Positions 32,962 through 41,345 of a stretch of 60,106 nt of DNA are shown here, one piece after another. How positions within the stretch are numbered: position 1 is the first letter of the stretch; every line of letters starts with the position of its first letter. Source of the stretch: an uncultured Ruminococcus sp. Its GTDB lineage: Bacteria; Bacillota; Clostridia; Oscillospirales; CAG-272. Below the pieces are notes generated by a model. The model searched no databases, was not told the DNA's origin, and saw only the letters and a list, made by a program, of their open reading frames with translations. Position numbers and translations under genes: made by a program. The stretch covers positions 1 through 60,106 of the forward strand of contig CAJKRH010000007.1 of the NCBI GenBank assembly GCA_905202255.1, given 5' to 3'.

Positions 32962-33699
32962 ATGGAGAGTTTATTCTGTCCCATCTGCGGAAGCAGGCGC
33001 GTTTCTCCCGTCACAAACGGCATGTATATGTGCACTTCATGCGATAATGTTTTTTCCTTTACAAAGGAAGCCTCACATGCGAAAACCACGGCTGACATAT
33101 ATAAAACCGCCGTCGAAAGCGTGCTCGAAATCAATACCATAACCGGCGAAAACGAATCTTCCGGAACAGGAATCATCATTTCGCCGCGCGGATATGTACT
33201 CACAAATGCCCATATCACAGGCGGATTAGTGGCTGACGTCGGCAATATGAAAAATTATTGCGATGTTATAATCGCGAGCAGGCGCCCGAGAGAAATTCTT
33301 TTCAGAGCAGAGCTTATCTACAGCGATAAAACGGTGGACCTCGCACTTCTTCATTGTGCCGAGGCAGAGGAACTGCCTGCCATGAAGATTTCATACAGCA
33401 CCGTCAAAACAGGCGATAAAATCTGCGTCATAGGTAACGGCAAGGGTGAGGGACTGGGCATAGTGGACGGCATCGTCAGCGACACCTGCAGGGAAATAGG
33501 CGGGAGAAAGCTGATGATGATTTCCGCCCCCGTAACAACGGGATATTCCGGCGGACCTGTGCTAAGTGCAGATGGGGAATTTATCGGCATGGTTACCGGC
33601 GGCAGAGACGGAGAAACCGCCATGAACTATGCCATACCGTCGATAACTGTCAGAAAATTTCTTGCCTCGGCAGAGAAAAAATCCGGAATCAGACTATAA
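32962..33699 (+). CDS. zinc-ribbon trypsin-like serine protease
   Basis: 245 residues; the start follows the preceding stop by one base. Residues 6-30 form a zinc ribbon (CPICG ... MYMCTSCDN). A chymotrypsin-fold protease follows with triad His in LTNAHITG, Asp in KTVDLALLHC and Ser in TTGYSGGPVLS (GYSGGP in place of GNSGGP). No PDZ domain, signal peptide or membrane segment is present, so unlike HtrA/DegP it looks cytoplasmic and short. The context suggests cleavage of a partner encoded in the same block; the target is unknown. Confidence 0.85.
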   Translation: MESLFCPICGSRRVSPVTNGMYMCTSCDNVFSFTKEASHAKTTADIYKTAVESVLEINTITGENESSGTGIIISPRGYVLTNAHITGGLVADVGNMKNYCDVIIASRRPREILFRAELIYSDKTVDLALLHCAEAEELPAMKISYSTVKTGDKICVIGNGKGEGLGIVDGIVSDTCREIGGRKLMMISAPVTTGYSGGPVLSADGEFIGMVTGGRDGETAMNYAIPSITVRKFLASAEKKSGIRL

Positions 33700-33744
33700 T
33701 GGCAAAACCGAAAATGAAAAAAGTGAATACAGTAAATACAGATT

Positions 33745-33778
33745 AAAACGGCACAGCAGATTTCTGCTGTGCCGTTTT
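33745..33778. terminator. strong bidirectional terminator-like hairpin
   Basis: AAAACGGCACAGCAG (33745-33759) and CTGCTGTGCCGTTTT (33764-33778) form a perfect 15-bp stem with an ATTT loop. The terminal A/T pairs give a T run in either direction. It ends the XRE-LRR-protease transcript. Confidence 0.8.
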
Positions 33779-33810
33779 GATGTTTCGTTGAAAATTTGGC
33801 GAGTTTGAGG

Positions 33811-33899
33811 TAGCCGACTTGTTGCTATATCGAAATTTTGGACGAAAAATACAGTTTGTTTCCTTAAAAGTAGCCAAATTGGAGATAAAGTAGCCAAAT
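33811..33899 (+). repeat. three phased TAGCC repeats upstream of the SPFH gene
   Basis: TAGCCGACTT at 33811, TAGCCAAATT at 33871 and TAGCCAAATG at 33891. The spacings are 60 and 20 bp, whole helical turns. The last two share AAAGTAGCCAAAT exactly. They end eight bases before a -35-like box, a position suited to an activator. Confidence 0.5.
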
Positions 33900-33906
33900 G
33901 GTATAG

Positions 33907-33935
33907 TTGACTTTTGTCATGATGCGTGTTAAGAT
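33907..33935 (+). promoter_or_regulatory. putative promoter of the SPFH gene
   Basis: TTGACT (33907-33912), 17-bp spacer, TAAGAT (33930-33935). The weak -10 fits a promoter that needs activation, perhaps through the repeats just upstream. Confidence 0.45.
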
Positions 33936-34011
33936 TATATAAAAATAGATAAAATTATATTTTTATGTCAGATGGTTATATATCTGCATGAAAATACAGA
34001 AGGAGTTTTTT

Positions 34012-35139
34012 ATGGCTAATATTTCAGAAATCATCAAGTATGAAGGCGACAACGGCACTTTTATCTGGAAGCATCCCTGCGAGGATTTCAACAGTATGAC
34101 ACAACTCATTGTACATGAGAGTCAGGAAGCAATCTTCTTCATGAACGGCCAGGCGCTCGACCTTTTCGGTCCCGGAAGATATACGCTTGAAACGCAGAAC
34201 ATCCCGCTCATCGGCAAGGTACTGAACAGAGCGACAGGCGATAAAACACCCTTTCACTGCGAAGTATATTTCATAAATAAGACAGAGCAGATGAGCATCA
34301 AGTGGGGCACCGACAGCAAGGTGCAATATATAGAGCCGACATATGGATTCCCGATTTCGATAGGTGCCTCGGGCGAAATGAGTCTGCGTGCCGAGGACAG
34401 CAGAAAACTGCTCGTAAAGCTTGTCGGCACGGAGCGCGACCTCAGCCAGCAGAAGCTGGTCGGATTTTTCCGCGCATTTCTGATGACGAGAGTCAAAACC
34501 TATATCGCACAGGTGATGAAAACAAATGCGATAAATATCTTTGAAATAGATGAAAATCTCACTATGTTCTCGGAAAATATACACAAACTGCTTATCCCCG
34601 ATTTTCTCGGATACGGAGTTTCATTGGAGAGGTTTTTCGTCACAAATATTGCCAGACCCGACGGTGACAGACAATATGAAAAATTCAAGGAGCTTCATTT
34701 CCGTCAGTATGCGGATATAGCCGAGGCAAAGCTCCGTCAGCAGACGGATCTCATTTATGCGCAGACAGAAGCGCAAAAAGTCATCATAGATTCTCAGGCG
34801 CAGGCAAAAAAGCGCGAGCAGGAGGGCTATACATATCAGCAGGAGCGCGGTTTTGATGTTGCGACAGAAGCCGCAAAAAACGAAGCGGTCGGTCAGTTTA
34901 CAAACCTCGGTGTGGGGCTTGGCACTATGGCAGGCGTCGGCGGCGCAGTCGGTGGTGTAGTCGGCAGTGCGGTATCGGGCGCGCTGAATCCGACGGAGGC
35001 AGAAGTGCCAAAGCATGCGGATGATATGGCGACTTTCAAAGCCAAGGTAGAAAAGCTTGCCATGATGAAAGAAGCAGGGCTTATCAGCGAAGAAGAATTT
35101 GCCGCGACAAAAGCGGAATTACTTAAAAGTATACTTTAA
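34012..35139 (+). CDS. SPFH-domain (virion-core-like, YdjI-type) protein with SHOCT tail
   Basis: 375 residues from ATG 34012 (AGGAG upstream; an in-frame ATG eight codons earlier lacks a site). The N-terminal two thirds match the bacterial SPFH/virion-core group (GPGRYTLETQNIPLIGKVLN, YFINKTEQMSIKWGT, GYGVSLERFFVTNI). A helical QAQAKKREQEG segment, a Gly-rich stretch (GVGLGTMAGVGGAVGG) and a C-terminal SHOCT motif (LAMMKEAGLISEEEFAATKA) follow. SPFH proteins form large ring or cage assemblies at membranes; in Bacillus YdjI works with membrane stress proteins. First gene of a five-gene run. Confidence 0.88.
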   Translation: MANISEIIKYEGDNGTFIWKHPCEDFNSMTQLIVHESQEAIFFMNGQALDLFGPGRYTLETQNIPLIGKVLNRATGDKTPFHCEVYFINKTEQMSIKWGTDSKVQYIEPTYGFPISIGASGEMSLRAEDSRKLLVKLVGTERDLSQQKLVGFFRAFLMTRVKTYIAQVMKTNAINIFEIDENLTMFSENIHKLLIPDFLGYGVSLERFFVTNIARPDGDRQYEKFKELHFRQYADIAEAKLRQQTDLIYAQTEAQKVIIDSQAQAKKREQEGYTYQQERGFDVATEAAKNEAVGQFTNLGVGLGTMAGVGGAVGGVVGSAVSGALNPTEAEVPKHADDMATFKAKVEKLAMMKEAGLISEEEFAATKAELLKSIL

Positions 35140-35157
35140 AGAAAGAGGTACAATAAA

Positions 35158-35859
35158 ATGAAAAAGAATTTTAAAATCTATGCTGTCTGCTGGGCGATTC
35201 TGCTCGCGATTTTCAATGTGATTTGCTTTGTCACTCCGAATGAAGCGGCAGGCTATGTGAAATTCGATGCCGCATTCTGGACGGGTTACATATTTATCAC
35301 ACTTGCCTTCATCGGTCAGCTCGGATGTGCTTATGCCGCATTTAAAGCCGATAGCCTGCAAAAATTTTTCTATAAGCTTTCACTTATAAAAATAAGCTAT
35401 ACGGGACTTGTACTTACCATCATCGCGGGTGCGCTCTGCATGATGATTCCGAATCTGCCGTATTGGATAGGCATTATCGTATGTCTGGTAGTGCTCGGTT
35501 TCAATGCGATAGCTATAATAAAGGCAAGCGCCGCGGCTGAAACTGTGGCAAAAATCGATGAAAAAATAAAGGCACAGACAAGCTTTATCAGACTTCTTAC
35601 GGTAGATGCCGAAAATCTCGTAAACTGCGCAAAGAGCGATGCCGCAAAGGCAGAATGCAAAAAGGTTTATGAAGCGGTGCGCTATTCCGACCCGATGAGC
35701 AGTGAAGCGCTTTCCGTCGCCGAAGCCGGAATCACAGCGAAATTCGATGAGCTTACCGCTGCCGTCACCGCCGCCGATGATGCGAAGATAAGCGAAATCG
35801 CCGATGAGGTAGTTTTGCTTGTGAAGGAAAGAAATAATAAATGTAAGGTGTTGAAGTGA
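35158..35859 (+). CDS. four-segment membrane protein with cytoplasmic tail
   Basis: 233 residues, 18 bases after the SPFH gene, with GAGGT upstream. Hydrophobic segments lie at about 5-25, 40-62, 80-102 and 105-128; the last 105 residues are soluble, helical and acidic. I recognise no family. Membrane proteins next to SPFH genes are often their partners, as NfeD proteins are for flotillins, but this one lacks NfeD features. Confidence 0.75.
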   Translation: MKKNFKIYAVCWAILLAIFNVICFVTPNEAAGYVKFDAAFWTGYIFITLAFIGQLGCAYAAFKADSLQKFFYKLSLIKISYTGLVLTIIAGALCMMIPNLPYWIGIIVCLVVLGFNAIAIIKASAAAETVAKIDEKIKAQTSFIRLLTVDAENLVNCAKSDAAKAECKKVYEAVRYSDPMSSEALSVAEAGITAKFDELTAAVTAADDAKISEIADEVVLLVKERNNKCKVLK

Positions 35860-35869
35860 GGAATAGAAA

Positions 35870-36295
35870 ATGGAGTTCAAAGAAATCGTATATAATTTGT
35901 TAATAGGCTTAGGCACCGGCGTTATATCAGGCTTAATTACTGGATATATCGTATATAAGCTTACAAAAAAGCGAGAAGAAAACTATGAAACTTATCTTTT
36001 CTGCAGTAAGTTTTTGTTTTCTGCATTAGAAAAATGCGAAATGTATATCCCAGTAGATACTTTGAATTATATATCTAAAATTGACGAAAATGTGGATAGT
36101 CCTTGGCGGACATCTACTCAAAATATTTTGGATTATATAAACCCTTTCGGACACGAAGATAAAGAATTATCAAATAAAGAACATGAGTTGCTTGAAAATT
36201 TTATGACTGCGTTTGGCGAATTAGAAAAATGGAAAAATAAAAAACATTTATATAAATTTTTGAAAAAAAGGAGAAATAAAAATGGCAATGATTAA
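35870..36295 (+). CDS. single-pass membrane protein, 141 aa
   Basis: GAGGAAT precedes the start. One hydrophobic segment (about residues 8-30, GLGTGVISGLITGYIVYKL) anchors a 110-residue cytoplasmic part rich in Lys, Glu and Asn. The gene is distinctly AT-richer than its neighbours, which may mean separate acquisition. It overlaps the start of the RCC1-repeat gene. No family recognised; small N-anchored proteins like this are common in phage-defence gene sets. Confidence 0.65.
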   Translation: MEFKEIVYNLLIGLGTGVISGLITGYIVYKLTKKREENYETYLFCSKFLFSALEKCEMYIPVDTLNYISKIDENVDSPWRTSTQNILDYINPFGHEDKELSNKEHELLENFMTAFGELEKWKNKKHLYKFLKKRRNKNGND

Positions 36296-37910
36296 ATGTG
36301 AAATGTGTGGAAGCACGGATATAATTAAACAGGACGGCGTATTTGTATGTCAGTCGTGCGGGATAAAATATTCACCCGAAGAAGCAAAGAAAATGATGGT
36401 TGAGGTGGCGGGTACTGTAGCAGTAAAAGGCTCGGTAAAAGTAGAAAACGCCGTTTCAGCTGAATCGCTTCTCAAGCGTGCGTTTATGGCGATGGAAGAT
36501 GGTGAATTAAAAAAAGCAAATGAGTTTTTTGACGGTGTACTTGATATATCTCCTGAATGTGCCGAGGCATATCTTGGCAAGCTTTTGCTGGAATATGGTT
36601 TTTCAAAAGAAGCAGACTTGGCTGAACTGGAAGAGCCTTTTGGCGTTAGCAAAAATTATCAGAAAATAATGAAATTCGGTTCGCCGGAGCTTTGTGCAAG
36701 AATAAAGAAAATTAACGATGAAATCACTAAAGCGAAAATAGAGCATGATGCAGAACACGCAAAAGTGGTTCTGAAAAATTCCGTGAGAGAAATGAGAATT
36801 CCGATAGCGGCAGGAGGTTCGCATACCATTGGACTAAAATCAGACGGGACGGTTGTCGCAGCTGGAGACAATGATAAAGGTCAGTGCAATGTTTCAGAGT
36901 GGAGAAACATAATTGCAATAGCGGCAGGAAATTCGCATACCATTGGACTAAAATCAGATGGTACTGTAGTCGCAACCGGAGATGGCTCAGAAGGCGAATG
37001 CGAGGTTTCAAGTTGGAGAGACATAATCGCAATAGCTGCCGGACTTTGCCATACTGTTGGGCTGAAATCAAATGGTGAAGTCGTTGCTGTAGGTAGCAAT
37101 GAGGCAGAGCAATGCAATGTATCTGAATGGAAAAATATTGTTGCAATATATGCCGGGTGGTTTACTACAGTCGGAATAAAATCAAATGGCGAAGTTATCT
37201 CAACCGATGGTATTTCGTTAAAATATAATGATTTGAAGTCGGTGTCAATAGGAAGAGACGCTATGGTTTATTCCAGATTTAGCGGTGATGTTGGAGATTG
37301 TCTTACTTGTATTTGTGGTGGTTATGGTAGGTCATACCGTGCTAAAGACTTGATGTATCGGGGAGATGACAACATTGGTGATTACGATATAATCCAAGTC
37401 TCGAATGGTGACGACTATGTGGTTGGGCTCATGGCAAATGGAACGGTGGTTGCGAATGTAAAACATACTTGCTATTATCCGGGCTCGTCCTTTAAGGCTC
37501 CGGATGCAGCTTGTAATGTTTCAGACTGGAAAAATATTATTGCGATATCAGCAGGAGAAGATCACACGGTCGGATTGACAAAAAATATGACAGTGGTTGC
37601 TACTGGTTATAATTATGGCGGACAATGCAATGTTTCTGAATGGAAAGATATTATGCCGTTATCAAATGCAAAAACATTTGAAGCGGACAGACAGCAGAAG
37701 ATAAAGACTATCGACGAAAATTATGCAAAAACAGAAGAGTTATTACGCCAAGAAATGGCGCGCCGGGAAGAAAAGCGCAAAGAAGAAGAGCGTAAAGAAA
37801 TAGAAAAGCGCACTCGGCGTTCGCAAGGTGTATGTCAATATTGCGGCGGCGCATTCAAAGGATTGTTCTCAAAAAAATGTTCTGTTTGCGGAAGACCGAA
37901 AGACTATTGA
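36282..37910 (+). CDS. RCC1-repeat protein with zinc ribbons at both ends
   Basis: 542 residues; AGGAG upstream lies inside the preceding gene. Residues 5-30 are a zinc ribbon (CEMCG ... VCQSCGIKYS). Residues 60-165 are a helical TPR-like module (LLKRAFMAMEDGELKKANEF, PECAEAYLGKLLLE) that recurs in the TIR protein downstream. Residues 180-470 hold about seven RCC1-type propeller repeats (IAIAAGNSHTIGLKSDGTVV). A basic coiled coil and a second zinc ribbon (CQYCGG ... KCSVCGRPKDY) follow. No signal peptide, so it is cytoplasmic. RCC1 propellers bind partner proteins; here the partner is probably encoded alongside. Confidence 0.85.
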   Translation: MAMIKCEMCGSTDIIKQDGVFVCQSCGIKYSPEEAKKMMVEVAGTVAVKGSVKVENAVSAESLLKRAFMAMEDGELKKANEFFDGVLDISPECAEAYLGKLLLEYGFSKEADLAELEEPFGVSKNYQKIMKFGSPELCARIKKINDEITKAKIEHDAEHAKVVLKNSVREMRIPIAAGGSHTIGLKSDGTVVAAGDNDKGQCNVSEWRNIIAIAAGNSHTIGLKSDGTVVATGDGSEGECEVSSWRDIIAIAAGLCHTVGLKSNGEVVAVGSNEAEQCNVSEWKNIVAIYAGWFTTVGIKSNGEVISTDGISLKYNDLKSVSIGRDAMVYSRFSGDVGDCLTCICGGYGRSYRAKDLMYRGDDNIGDYDIIQVSNGDDYVVGLMANGTVVANVKHTCYYPGSSFKAPDAACNVSDWKNIIAISAGEDHTVGLTKNMTVVATGYNYGGQCNVSEWKDIMPLSNAKTFEADRQQKIKTIDENYAKTEELLRQEMARREEKRKEEERKEIEKRTRRSQGVCQYCGGAFKGLFSKKCSVCGRPKDY

Positions 37911-37939
37911 TTACATAATAAATATTCAGGAGAAACACA

Positions 37940-40924
37940 ATGTCCATATTTAAATGTAAAATGTGCGGCGGCACAATAGAATTCAGTGAAGGCGCAAGTG
38001 TAGGCGTATGCGATTATTGCGGTACGAAACAGACGCTGCCTCGCCTTGATAATGACAGAAAAGCAAATTTATATGACAGAGCAAATCATTTCCGCCGAAA
38101 TAATGATTTTGACAAAGCCATGAGTATCTATGAGCAGATACTCAATGAAGACAGCACCGATGCGGAAGCATATTGGTCGCTCGTACTCTGCCGTTACGGT
38201 ATCGAATATGTGGAGGACCCGCAGTCGCATCGGCGTGTTCCCACGGTAAACCGCGCGCAGTTTACATCGGTTTTTGCCGATGAAGATTATAAATCGGCTC
38301 TGCAATATGCCGATGCAAATCAGCGTGAAATTTATGAAAACGAAGCCAAGGAAATAGATGATATTCAAAAAGGTATCCTTGCCATTTCACAGAAAGAAAA
38401 GCCTTTTGATGTATTTATCTGTTATAAGGAAACGGATGCAAACGGCAGAAGAACACAGGATAGCGTGCTTGCAAATGACTTATATCATCAGCTGACGCAG
38501 GAAGGTTTTAAGGTCTTTTTCAGCCGTATTACACTCGAGGATAAGCTCGGAACAGCTTATGAACCATACATATTTGCGGCATTGAACAGCGCAAAAGTAA
38601 TGGTGGTACTCGGCACAAGACCGGAATATTTCAATGCCGTGTGGGTCAGAAACGAATGGAGCCGCTATCTTGCGCTTGCCAAAAATTCGGGCGGCAAGAA
38701 GATACTTATTCCTGCATATAAAGATATGGACCCCTATGACCTGCCGGAAGAATTTTCTCATTTGCAGGCGCAGGATATGTCCAAACTCGGCTTCATGCAG
38801 GATCTTATCCGCGGCATCAAGAAAATAATAGGAGCAAGCGAGCAGAAAGCCACTGTCAAGGAAACATTGGTGGTCAATGCGGGAAGCGGAAATACCGCAC
38901 CGCTTCTCAAGAGAGTATTTATGTTTCTGGAGGATGGCAACTGGCAGGAAGCGGATGAATACTGCGAAAAGGTGCTTGATATCGACCCGGAATGTGCCGA
39001 GGCATATCTCGGCAAACTGATGGCAGAGCGGAAAATCAGCAGGAGAGAAAGCCTTGCGAGCTGTAATGAGCCTTTTGATACTGACAATAATTATCAGAAG
39101 GCAATCCGTTTCGGAGATGAAAAGCTGAAAGCCGAGCTTAGCGGCTATATAAATCAGATAAAAGTGCGCAATGAAAATGCCCGGCTGACAGGTATTTATA
39201 ATAATGCGCAAGCCGCTTTGCGTAATGCAAGATGCGAACAGGATTATCTTGATGCGGCTGGGATTTTCAATTCTATTTCGGACTTTATGGACTCGGCGAA
39301 ACTTGCCGAGCACTGCAAAGCGAAGGCAGAAGAAGCAAGGAAAGATGCGATATATAATGAAGCAAAATCAAAAATGACAAGCAAGAGAGAAGCCACGCTA
39401 AATGAGGCGATCAAGCTTTTTCAGACTATTTCCGGATGGCGCGATGCGGATGAGCAGATTTGTGCTTGTAAAAGGAAAATAGAAGAAGCGGCAAGGGAAG
39501 AAGCGGAACGGCTCGCAAGGGCAAAAGAACAGGCAAAGAAGAGGAAGAAGGCGCTTTTACTTTGCTCAATAATCATAATTGCCACGATAGCAGTAGGTAT
39601 TACCGTTAATGAGTATGTTATTCCGAATATAAAATATAATAATGCTTGCGCACTTATGCAAGAAGGAAGATATGAGGAAGCAATCAAAGAATTTGAACTA
39701 CTCGGAGATTCAAATAAAATAAAATCACGCAAATATAAATGCGGAGTTTCTTTAATGAACAGCGAAAAGTACGCGCAGGCTGTTGCTGTGTTTACACAAC
39801 TTGGCAGCTATAAGGATAGTGGCGAAAAAGTAAAAGAATGTAAAAATGCGATGCTTGATAAAGAATATGAGCAACTGTACAATGAGGCGATATCTTTGTT
39901 AAATTCAAAACAGTATTCTAAAGCAATTAATATATTTGAAAAGCTAAACGGATATAAGGACAGTAATGAAAAGATTAAAGAAGCAAATGATGGCATATTT
40001 GAATTGACATATGCAACAGCTATTGATGACTATAATGAAGGACGATATGATGTGGCAAAGAAGAATTTTGAACGCATAAAAGATTATAAAGACTCAGCAA
40101 AGTGGGCGCAAGATTGCGATAATCATCTTAATGAGATTGAATATCAAATTGGCTTAGAATACTATTCGGATGAAGTTTATGAGCTGGCGTATAGAGTTTT
40201 TGATGAACTTGGCACATATAAAGACAGCAAGGCATGGATGGAAAAAAGTAGAAATGGCATTACTGATAAATTGCAGAATTATTTAAATGCAAATAAATAT
40301 GAAGATTTTGAGAAATATGCAAATAAGTTGGCACCTAAATTTTGGACCGGATTGTCATTTTCAATGGCACAGAGCCGTGGGCTGTTTCTGCAACTTACAA
40401 GTGAAATTAGCACAGATACATTGCCTCATTTTTTTAATGAAATTTCATCTAAAGAGAGTTTACTTAAACTTATATCAGATTATCGCGACGCTAAAAATGT
40501 ATTGAGATTGCTGGAGCTGTATCGACAGTCTCGCAGTGGTGAGGAACTTGCACTTTTTAAAAATAATATGAAGGAATTTACCGGAATGTGGTCTACACCA
40601 ATCATTAAAAAGCTGTTTACATCTGATGACATAGTTGCCTTCTATCTGTTTGGGGATTGGCGTTCAGAAAGCGGATTTTATTTTGACTTTTATCATGATG
40701 ATGAAAGTAGTTGGTCGAATGCTGTATCAATCAAGTATAATTTGCCGCATCCTGATGTTCAAGCTGCATATTATGATATACAGGATTCTGAAGTTGTATT
40801 TACAGACAAAAAACATAATGTTGTAGCAAAAGTGTTCCGAATTGTTTTTGTCGACGCAAACACAATAAGTGTATATAGCTATAAAAACTTAGGAACATAT
40901 ACTTTGACGAGAACTATATATTGA
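37940..40924 (+). CDS. zinc-ribbon / TIR / transmembrane / repeat protein
   Basis: 994 residues; AGGAG upstream. Residues 5-30 form a zinc ribbon (CKMCGG ... CDYCG), then TPR-like helices, then a TIR domain at about 154-300 (PFDVFICYKETD; E239 in WVRNEWSRYL sits where NADase-type TIRs have their catalytic Glu). The LLKRVFMFLEDGNWQEADEY module at about 320-420 is shared with the RCC1 protein. A membrane segment lies near 538-557, followed by at least four repeats with x-x-YKDS and a unique C-terminal domain. If the N-terminus is inside, TIR is cytoplasmic and the repeats are outside. Confidence 0.85.
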   Translation: MSIFKCKMCGGTIEFSEGASVGVCDYCGTKQTLPRLDNDRKANLYDRANHFRRNNDFDKAMSIYEQILNEDSTDAEAYWSLVLCRYGIEYVEDPQSHRRVPTVNRAQFTSVFADEDYKSALQYADANQREIYENEAKEIDDIQKGILAISQKEKPFDVFICYKETDANGRRTQDSVLANDLYHQLTQEGFKVFFSRITLEDKLGTAYEPYIFAALNSAKVMVVLGTRPEYFNAVWVRNEWSRYLALAKNSGGKKILIPAYKDMDPYDLPEEFSHLQAQDMSKLGFMQDLIRGIKKIIGASEQKATVKETLVVNAGSGNTAPLLKRVFMFLEDGNWQEADEYCEKVLDIDPECAEAYLGKLMAERKISRRESLASCNEPFDTDNNYQKAIRFGDEKLKAELSGYINQIKVRNENARLTGIYNNAQAALRNARCEQDYLDAAGIFNSISDFMDSAKLAEHCKAKAEEARKDAIYNEAKSKMTSKREATLNEAIKLFQTISGWRDADEQICACKRKIEEAAREEAERLARAKEQAKKRKKALLLCSIIIIATIAVGITVNEYVIPNIKYNNACALMQEGRYEEAIKEFELLGDSNKIKSRKYKCGVSLMNSEKYAQAVAVFTQLGSYKDSGEKVKECKNAMLDKEYEQLYNEAISLLNSKQYSKAINIFEKLNGYKDSNEKIKEANDGIFELTYATAIDDYNEGRYDVAKKNFERIKDYKDSAKWAQDCDNHLNEIEYQIGLEYYSDEVYELAYRVFDELGTYKDSKAWMEKSRNGITDKLQNYLNANKYEDFEKYANKLAPKFWTGLSFSMAQSRGLFLQLTSEISTDTLPHFFNEISSKESLLKLISDYRDAKNVLRLLELYRQSRSGEELALFKNNMKEFTGMWSTPIIKKLFTSDDIVAFYLFGDWRSESGFYFDFYHDDESSWSNAVSIKYNLPHPDVQAAYYDIQDSEVVFTDKKHNVVAKVFRIVFVDANTISVYSYKNLGTYTLTRTIY

Positions 40925-40975
40925 GGTAGATAAAATAACGGTATAGTAATTTTGTGGAAATTAAGTAATCACAAC

Positions 40976-41001
40976 AAAAAGCCCTCGCGAGAGGGCTTTT
41001 T
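40976..41001. terminator. bidirectional terminator between TIR gene and dnaE operon
   Basis: AAAAAGCCCTC-GCGA-GAGGGCTTTTT is a perfect stem with A and T runs on both sides, serving both converging transcripts. Confidence 0.9.
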
Positions 41002-41010
41002 CATTTTTAT

Positions 41011-41340
41011 TCATGCTGCAAGGAGCGCTATCAGACCGCAGAGAAGGAAAAGGCTGCCGAGACCCGAGAGCGGTATCAGCGCGCTTTTGCATATCTGCTT
41101 GTATTTCGGCAGTTCGCCGCGCTTTTGATAATATGCTTTTGAGGAGTTTTTTTCACTTATGAATCCCGTCGGTTTCAGCGCGTTTTTATAGGAAAACAGC
41201 GCGAACACCGCTATGAAAAACATTCCTGCCGCAAAACCGAAATACCGTGTTTTCTCGCTATAGAGATTCTGCAATATAAAAGATACCGTTATCATGGCAA
41301 TCAGTCCGATGAAGATAAGTATAAAATATTTCTTCTTCAT
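41011..41340 (-). CDS. small membrane protein, 109 aa, end of the dnaE operon
   Basis: Three hydrophobic segments at about residues 5-24, 33-50 and 85-108, with a basic middle loop. It starts five bases after the dnaE stop, so it is in the same transcript. No family recognised. Confidence 0.7.
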   Translation of the reverse strand: MKKKYFILIFIGLIAMITVSFILQNLYSEKTRYFGFAAGMFFIAVFALFSYKNALKPTGFISEKNSSKAYYQKRGELPKYKQICKSALIPLSGLGSLFLLCGLIALLAA

Positions 41341-41345
41341 CTTGT

